Shown: in pieces, positions 59,296 to 64,000 of the stretch
Layout of the letters: each line of letters begins with the position of its first letter
Numbering within the stretch: the first letter of the stretch is position 1
Assembly (NCBI GenBank): GCA_030694465.1
Contig: JAUXYJ010000022.1
Coordinates: forward strand, 1 to 64,000
Length of the DNA: 64,000 nucleotides
Direction: 5' to 3'
Source: Deltaproteobacteria bacterium
GTDB taxonomy: Bacteria > Myxococcota_A > Polyangia > Polyangiales > Ga0077539
Translations under genes and position numbers: made by a program
Notes under the pieces: generated by a model
Told to the model about the DNA's origin: nothing
Databases searched by the model: none
The model's input: only the letters and a program-made list of their open reading frames with translations

Positions 59296-60321
59296 TCAAC
59301 CTTCGTGCTTCAGAATGTGGGCCATGGTGTCGAGCATTCGACACGAAAATCCCCACTCATTGTCGTACCAAGCGGACACCGTGACAAAGTCTCCGTCGAG
59401 CACCTGGGTCAGCGCTGCGTCGACCACCGCGCTAAACGGGTTGTGCACATAGTCCATCGAGACCAGGGGCTCGTGAGAGACGTCAAGCACGCCCTTGAGG
59501 GCTCCGTTTGCGGCTTCGGCGAACACCTTGTTGACCTCTTCGCGCGAGGTCTTTTTGTTGACGCGGACGTTGAGCACGACCATCGAGACGTCCGGGGTTG
59601 GGACGCGGATCGAGAAGCCATCGAGGCGGCCTTTGAGCTCAGGAATAACCAAGCCGATCGCTTTTGCAGCCCCGGTCGAGGTCGGGATCATCGAGAGCCC
59701 CGCGGCCCGCGCGCGGCGCAGGTCTTTGTGCGGGAGATCCAGAATGCTCTGGTCGTTGGTGTACGCGTGCACCGTGGTCATCTGGCCATGCACGATCCCA
59801 AACGTGTCGTTGAGCACTTTGACCACAGGCGCGAGGCAGTTGGTCGTGCACGACGCGTTTGAGACCACGGTGTATTTCGCCGGATCGTATTGGTGCTGGT
59901 TGATCCCGTAGACCACCGTGAGAATCTCGTCGTCTTCGGCGTTCTTCGTGGGGGCAGAGAGCAACACGCGCTTGGCGCCTGCGGTCAGGTGCTTGGCGCA
60001 GTCGGCTTGGTTGGTAAACCGCCCTGTGCACTCAAGAACGAGCTCTACACCGAGCGCGGCCCACGGCAACTTGGCCGGGTCTTTTTCAGCGCTGACCGCG
60101 ATGTGATCCCCATCGACCAGCATCCCGCCCTCGACCACCTCGACGCTCTTGTCAAAGCGCCCATGGACCGAGTCGTAGCGAAGCAAATGCGCGAGGGTCT
60201 TGGCGTCCGTGAGGTCGTTGATGGCGACCACATCGAGGTCAAGCTCGGGGCGCTCTTTGAGCGCGCGGAGGACACAGCGACCGATGCGTCCAAAACCATT
60301 GATTGCGATCTTCTTCGACAT
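59296..60321 (-). CDS. gap: Glyceraldehyde-3-phosphate dehydrogenase
   Basis: 341 residues, ATG 60321 with AGAGG seven nt upstream. INGFGRIGR binds NAD, and VVAINDLTDAK has the Asp that prefers NAD over NADP. SNASCTTNC holds the catalytic C158, and MTTVHAYTNDQ the catalytic His. RAAGLSMIPTSTGAAKAIG and WYDNEWGFSCRM complete the family. It oxidises glyceraldehyde 3-phosphate to 1,3-bisphosphoglycerate and opens the operon. The 7-nt gap to pgk is consistent with co-translation. Confidence 0.97.
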   Translation of the reverse strand: MSKKIAINGFGRIGRCVLRALKERPELDLDVVAINDLTDAKTLAHLLRYDSVHGRFDKSVEVVEGGMLVDGDHIAVSAEKDPAKLPWAALGVELVLECTGRFTNQADCAKHLTAGAKRVLLSAPTKNAEDDEILTVVYGINQHQYDPAKYTVVSNASCTTNCLAPVVKVLNDTFGIVHGQMTTVHAYTNDQSILDLPHKDLRRARAAGLSMIPTSTGAAKAIGLVIPELKGRLDGFSIRVPTPDVSMVVLNVRVNKKTSREEVNKVFAEAANGALKGVLDVSHEPLVSMDYVHNPFSAVVDAALTQVLDGDFVTVSAWYDNEWGFSCRMLDTMAHILKHEG

Positions 60322-60613
60322 GGATGCCCTCTTCTATGGGTGCGCGATCGATGCGCGTTGGCAGCAAATGAAGTGATGATTCGAGGATCAAGCGAGCGAT
60401 AGGTGACTCCACCGTCATGCTCGCGCGGCGCGCTCAGCGCAACGTAGCGTGCGCATCCGAAGCGACAGCTGTGAAGCACATGCAGGCTCTTGCGCCCTCG
60501 GCAGACTCGGTGCGACACACGCCCGGCGCTGTATAGTGGCTTGGTGGCTGTGTGACTACCTGTCTTTTGGCAAAAGACAGCTTCGCCCCTCCCGAGAATT
60601 CACCGACGATCTC
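60322..60613. promoter_or_regulatory. Upstream region of the gap operon, with an inverted repeat
   Basis: 292 nt without a coding pattern. It contains a strong dyad at 60560-60580 and must hold the gap promoter. No T-run terminator was seen. Confidence 0.4.
60560..60580. repeat. 10-bp inverted repeat with one-base spacer
   Basis: Arms CTGTCTTTTG and CAAAAGACAG are perfectly complementary around a single G. It lies 33 nt beyond the stop of the biotinyl gene and about 240 nt before gap. As RNA it would make a hairpin without a following U-run, so an operator for a dimeric regulator is as likely as a terminator. Confidence 0.6.
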
Positions 60614-60829
60614 TTAGGACAGAACGAGCAGGACGGCGTCTTCTTCGACCGCGGAGCCTTCGGCGACTTTGATCTCTAGGACTTCGCCAGCGCTTGGGGC
60701 CTCGACGGGCATCTCCATCTTCATGGACTCAAGAATCACGACCGTGTCGCCTTCTTGGACCGTGTCGCCGACCTTGACTTCGATCTTCCAAACAGTGCCG
60801 GTGATGTGAGCTTTGACTTCCGTGGCCAT
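60614..60829 (-). CDS. Biotinyl-domain carrier protein
   Basis: 71 residues from ATG 60829 (MATEVKAHITGTVWKIEV). The whole protein is one biotinyl domain: VKVGDTVQEGDTVVILESMKMEMPVEAPSAGEV, with K37 in ESMKMEM as the biotinylation site. A hydrophobic C-terminal VLLVLS strand completes the barrel. Such short carriers serve acyl-CoA or pyruvate/oxaloacetate carboxylases. No carboxylase or carboxyltransferase subunit is adjacent, so its partner lies elsewhere. GGAG is 12 nt upstream of the start. Confidence 0.9.
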   Translation of the reverse strand: MATEVKAHITGTVWKIEVKVGDTVQEGDTVVILESMKMEMPVEAPSAGEVLEIKVAEGSAVEEDAVLLVLS

Positions 60830-61091
60830 CGTTGGGGGGGTGCTCCTACGGCGAGACGAGAAAAATGAGCGCGCGATTTTGTCCGTTGTGACTGTAACGC
60901 GCGCGTTGCGACAACGCTGGGACCCTACCACCGCCCTGCCAAAGTGGCGTTGTTGAATTTTTTCAACCACAGACCAAATCCTTCGGGAAGCTGGCGCGTC
61001 TATGGGTGGTAACATTGCAATAATCCACTTTGGCTGAAACGCTCGGTTTCGCCAAGGGAGGCGTTGCGGTCACCCACGAGGAGCGGCGGTT

Positions 61092-61847
61092 ATGACAAGT
61101 CCCAAGGAAAACAGCGTGTTGTTCTCTCTTCAAGAGCTCATGACCATGGAGAATGAGCGGATTGAGCGCGATGCCCGAGAGAGCCGGGAGCGTGAGGCCA
61201 CCCGACGCCGTCGCTTGGACGAAGAGCGCGCACATCAGAGCGCGCTTGAGACCGCCAAGGCTCTTGAAGCCGAGACCCTCGCCCGTGAGACCCTCGCGCA
61301 GAAGGCCCGTGAGCAAGAGGCCGCCGAGCGGGCGCGCGAGGTCCGTGAGATGCAGCTCAGGCTCGACGTCGAAGCGCAAGCCCGCGCAGAGGCGCAGTCT
61401 CGCGCGTTGGCCCACGAGCTCGCGATGGCCACGGTAGCGCAGGCTAAGACGCGATCAGGTACCCAGGTTCGCGCGCTGGTTGGGACTGTGGTGGTCGGAG
61501 TTGGGCTGTTGTTTGGCGCAGGGGTGTACGCGATGCGGGCACTTCGCCAAGAGTCCCTGGCGCAGCAACAGCGGATGGAGCAGCAGACCGCGACGCTCCG
61601 GCGTGAGGGCGCAGAGCGTACACAGCGTGCCGAGGCCGAGCAGCGCGCGGCGAGAGAGCATGTCACCCGCGTACAGCGTGAAGCGGACGCGCTCAGGCTC
61701 GCGCTTCGCCAGCCAGCCCACCATGAGCCCACGGTCACGGTGCGCAATCGGCCCACGGTCCGAAGAGAGCCTCGGACGACCACGAATCCGAGCCTGGGAC
61801 AGCTCGGGTTGGACGGCCTCGGCAACCTCGGTCGTCTTGGTGACTGA
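61092..61847 (+). CDS. Coiled-coil single-span membrane protein with KENSVLFSL motif, first of a pair
   Basis: 251 residues, ATG 61092 with GAGGAG eight nt upstream. The N-terminus has KENSVLFSLQELMTMENER (5-23), matched in the next gene. A charged coiled coil runs from about 20 to 115 (Ala/Glu/Arg rich). One membrane span (about 127-148, LVGTVVVGVGLLFGAGVYAM) follows, then a second short coiled coil and a basic C-terminus ending in LGLDGLGNLGRLGD. There is no signal peptide, so the N-terminal coiled coil is probably cytoplasmic and the C-terminal part outside. No known family is recognised. Confidence 0.75.
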   Translation: MTSPKENSVLFSLQELMTMENERIERDARESREREATRRRRLDEERAHQSALETAKALEAETLARETLAQKAREQEAAERAREVREMQLRLDVEAQARAEAQSRALAHELAMATVAQAKTRSGTQVRALVGTVVVGVGLLFGAGVYAMRALRQESLAQQQRMEQQTATLRREGAERTQRAEAEQRAAREHVTRVQREADALRLALRQPAHHEPTVTVRNRPTVRREPRTTTNPSLGQLGLDGLGNLGRLGD

Positions 61848-61996
61848 ACAGAAAAAATTGCCGGTCACAGCGTCAATTCATACGTTCACTGTAATTTTTC
61901 AGTGCACGACGTGGATGGATGGTTCAAAATGTCGTTAGTACTAAAACTGGGCGAGCGGCGACGCTCTCCCTCGTGCGGATCGCTGGAGGAACTCGG

Positions 61997-62764
61997 ATGG
62001 CGGAGCAGAAAGAAAATAGCGTTCTCTTCTCTTTGAAGGAGCTCATGAACATTGAGGAAGAGCGCCTCAAGACCGAAGAAGACGATCGCAAGCGCCAAGA
62101 AGAAGACGAGCGCCGACGCAAAGAAGACGAAGTCCGTCGGGCCAAAGAAGACGAAGAGAACCGCATTCGGGCCGCCGAAGACTCGCGCCGACAGGAAGAG
62201 CTCCGACGGCAGCAAGAAGAAGAGCGCAAGCGCCGTGAGCGCGAAGAGGGCGAGCTAAGGATCAAGCTTGAGGCCGAGGCGCGCGCGCGCGGCGAAGAGC
62301 AGCAGCGCCTGATCGACCACGAGCAAAAGATGGCCACCCTCGCTGCGCAGCAGAAGAAGGGCGCGCCCATGGGGCTGATCGCAGGGATCGTGGGTGTTTT
62401 GCTCATCGGCGGCGGTGGTGGTGGGTTCTTCTTCTACAAGAAGACCCAAGAAGAGAGCCGCCTGCGGCAGGAGGCTTCGGACCGTGAAGCTGCGCGGATG
62501 CGTGCGGATTCGGCGCAGCGTGAAGCTGCGATTCGTGCCACGGCTGCGGCAGATCGCGCGCGTGCAGAACAGGCCGCGCGCGAGGTCGCTGCGCAAGCCG
62601 CTGCCAGCGCCGCACAAGCGCAGGCTGCCGCGACGGCTGCCGCTGCGAGCAGCACACGCAACAGCCATTCGACTGGTGGCCATCGCTCGTCCACGCGGAC
62701 AACAGGCGCGAGCCGCCCGGCCAGCCGCGGAAACGCGGACGATTTCAGCGGTCTCGGGCTGTAA
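61997..62764 (+). CDS. Coiled-coil single-span membrane protein with KENSVLFSL motif, second of a pair
   Basis: 255 residues from ATG 61997 with GGAGGA six nt upstream; an in-frame ATG at 61919 adds 26 unrelated residues. KENSVLFSLKELMNIEEER is at exactly the same position (5-23) as in the upstream paralog. A very highly charged coiled coil follows (about 20-120, KRQEEDERRRKEDEVRRAKED-like), then the span GLIAGIVGVLLIGGGGGGFFF (about 127-147) and an Ala/Gln-rich helix (about 165-215). A Ser/Thr/Gly-rich tail ends DDFSGLGL. Outside the N-terminal motif the sequence is low in complexity, so the motif is the likely functional unit. Confidence 0.78.
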   Translation: MAEQKENSVLFSLKELMNIEEERLKTEEDDRKRQEEDERRRKEDEVRRAKEDEENRIRAAEDSRRQEELRRQQEEERKRREREEGELRIKLEAEARARGEEQQRLIDHEQKMATLAAQQKKGAPMGLIAGIVGVLLIGGGGGGFFFYKKTQEESRLRQEASDREAARMRADSAQREAAIRATAAADRARAEQAAREVAAQAAASAAQAQAAATAAAASSTRNSHSTGGHRSSTRTTGASRPASRGNADDFSGLGL

Positions 62765-62784
62765 TTCGCTACCCTGCGCGCACC

Positions 62785-63516
62785 ATGCAGGTCCCTCCGC
62801 TTGTTGCGCCTACGATCCACCCGCGTGATCGGCTCGCTTTTGCACTCGATGTAGAGCGACTCGAGGACGCCCAGCGGTGGGTCGAGCAGCTCATGCCTCA
62901 CGTGGGCGTGTTTAAAGTCGGCCTTGAGCTCTTTGTGCGTCATGGGCCTGCCGCGGTGCACGTGGTCCAGCGTGCGGGGGCGCGGTGTTTTCTGGACCTC
63001 AAGCTCCATGACATCTCAGAGACCGTGGCGCGCGCGGTGCGTGCAGCGGGTGAGAGCGGCGCCGATTTTCTCACGCTGCACGCGTCAGGAGGCCGGACCA
63101 TGCTTGAGCGCGCGGTGCAGTCTGCGCCTACGCATCTGCGGCTGCTCGCGGTCACCGTGTTGACCTCGTTGGACGAGCGCGCGCTGCATGACCTTGGGCT
63201 CTCAGGCGGTACGCTCGATGTGGTGGCGCGCTGGGCTTTGGTCGCGAACTCTGCCGGGATCCGCGGCCTCGTTTGCAGCGCACATGAAGTGGGCGCCCTG
63301 CGCGTGATGCTCCCGGATACTTACTTGGTGACGCCAGGGATTCGTCCCACGGGTGGCGACGCTGGCGATCAGGTGCGCACTGCGACGGTGCGTGACGCGG
63401 TCTCGCACGGGGCGGATCTCTTGGTGGTCGGGCGACCCATCCGCAATGCGCAAGACCCGGTGGACGCCGCGCGTAGAATCGTTGCCGAAATCGAAGAGGC
63501 TCTCGACAACGGGTAG
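62785..63516 (+). CDS. pyrF: Orotidine 5'-phosphate decarboxylase
   Basis: 243 residues, ATG 62785. LAFALDVERLEDA is the first strand with Asp, VFKVGLELF carries the Lys, and FLDLKLHDISETVARA holds the D-K-x-x-D catalytic set (D71, K73, D76). VTPGIRPTGGDAGDQVRTAT and LLVVGRPIRNAQDP bind the phosphate. It makes UMP, the last step of pyrimidine synthesis. It begins 20 nt after the coiled-coil gene and 32 nt before pfkA, so the three may be co-transcribed. Confidence 0.96.
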   Translation: MQVPPLVAPTIHPRDRLAFALDVERLEDAQRWVEQLMPHVGVFKVGLELFVRHGPAAVHVVQRAGARCFLDLKLHDISETVARAVRAAGESGADFLTLHASGGRTMLERAVQSAPTHLRLLAVTVLTSLDERALHDLGLSGGTLDVVARWALVANSAGIRGLVCSAHEVGALRVMLPDTYLVTPGIRPTGGDAGDQVRTATVRDAVSHGADLLVVGRPIRNAQDPVDAARRIVAEIEEALDNG

Positions 63517-63548
63517 GGCACCTGTCGTATGGCCGTAAGGGCCAACTC

Positions 63549-64000
63549 ATGAACGACGCAAAACGAATGGTGGTCTTGACCGGGGGCGGCGACGCACCGG
63601 GTCTCAACGCGGTGCTCTATGCGCTGGTGACGACAGCCGAGGCTCACGGGGTGACGTGTCTCGCGAGCGAAGACGGCTTTGAGGGGCTGATCCAAGGCAA
63701 GCTCTCGCCGCTCGATTCGAAGCGAGTGCAAGGCATCGCGTCGTTGGGTGGGAGTGTGATTGGCTGCTCAAATCGCGCGAATCCGTTTGCGTACCCCCAT
63801 CGACGGAGCGACGGTTCGCTCGGCACCGAGGACGTCTCTGCGCGCGTCTTGGACACGCTCTCGCGCGAAAAAATCGACGTGCTCGTCGCGCTCGGCGGCG
63901 ACGGCACGATGGCCATGATGTCTCGCTTTGGCCCCATGGGCGTCAAGACCCTCGGTGTGCCCAAGACCATCGACAACGACCTCGCCGCGACGGACGTGAC
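63549..64000 (+). CDS. pfkA: 6-phosphofructokinase, truncated at the window edge
   Basis: The first 150 codons are visible, starting at ATG 63549 with AAGG about nine nt upstream. VLTGGGDAPGLNAVL is the first nucleotide loop, VALGGDGTMAM the phosphate loop and GVPKTIDNDLAATD the fructose-phosphate active site. Gly 118 in GGDG (position 104 in E. coli numbering) indicates ATP use, whereas Lys 139 in PKTIDND is otherwise seen in PPi-type and group III enzymes. This Gly/Lys combination fits the actinobacterial-like ATP-dependent group III. It phosphorylates fructose 6-phosphate in glycolysis. Confidence 0.93.
   Translation, partial: MNDAKRMVVLTGGGDAPGLNAVLYALVTTAEAHGVTCLASEDGFEGLIQGKLSPLDSKRVQGIASLGGSVIGCSNRANPFAYPHRRSDGSLGTEDVSARVLDTLSREKIDVLVALGGDGTMAMMSRFGPMGVKTLGVPKTIDNDLAATDV

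Overview
The window is high-GC DNA with strong G/C preference at third codon positions. It most likely comes from a Myxococcota chromosome of a Polyangiales/Sandaracinus-like type; this is inferred from gene content, not from a database match. The signs are a C-terminal MYXO-CTERM-like sorting signal (570-aa protein at 31001-32713), FG-GAP and Cys-rich lipoproteins with Asp/Gly/Thr-rich linkers, a kinase-cyclase-ATPase-TPR fusion, PilZ and FHA proteins, and much duplication of paralogs in tandem. I see no rRNA, tRNA, CRISPR array, insertion sequence or prophage.

1-17.8 kb: a truncated gene leaves the left edge, followed by a small lipoprotein, an orphan lipase-chaperone-like protein, a possible frameshifted small gene, a TPR protein, a histidine-kinase-like membrane protein without a visible phospho-acceptor box, a GT-C-type membrane glycosyltransferase, the Mrp/ApbC Fe-S carrier, a PilZ protein, RarA and a UbiA-family phosphoribosyltransferase-like enzyme. 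The region ends in two giant translationally coupled exported DUF3857/transglutaminase-like paralogs. The first keeps the Cys-His-Asp triad and the second has lost it.

17.8-36.3 kb: an accessory-looking stretch of surface proteins. It holds small membrane proteins in tandem, a leucine-rich protein, a PD-(D/E)XK (Rpn-type) protein, two FG-GAP lipoproteins, a papain-like lipoprotein, the nidogen-domain MYXO-CTERM protein, a CoA-transferase and an exported methyltransferase. It is punctuated by eleven copies of a perfect or near-perfect palindrome, CCCGGCGACGTCGCCGGG. Nine of these sit at or within about 16 nt of stop codons, and none lies between genes elsewhere in the window. A second palindrome (TCCAGCCACCGGTGGCGGG) occurs three times. 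One copy of the main palindrome encodes the basic tail of the MYXO-CTERM protein.

36.3-41.1 kb: a compact minus-strand molybdenum-hydroxylase operon (FAD subunit, 2Fe-2S subunit, Mo subunit, a YdcZ-type membrane transporter, a MobA/MocA-like nucleotidyltransferase). The first four genes are joined by ATGA stop/start overlaps.

41.1-52.4 kb: two tandem proteins with an N-terminal ribbon-helix-helix-like segment, a Pro-rich linker and a C-terminal FHA domain; a large lipoprotein; FtsK with an overlapping downstream envelope gene; and two further lipoproteins.

52.6-64 kb: the Ser/Thr kinase fusion, the gap-pgk-tpiA operon with secG, a free-standing biotinyl-domain protein, two tandem coiled-coil single-span membrane proteins sharing an N-terminal KENSVLFSL motif, pyrF, and the start of pfkA, which runs off the right edge.
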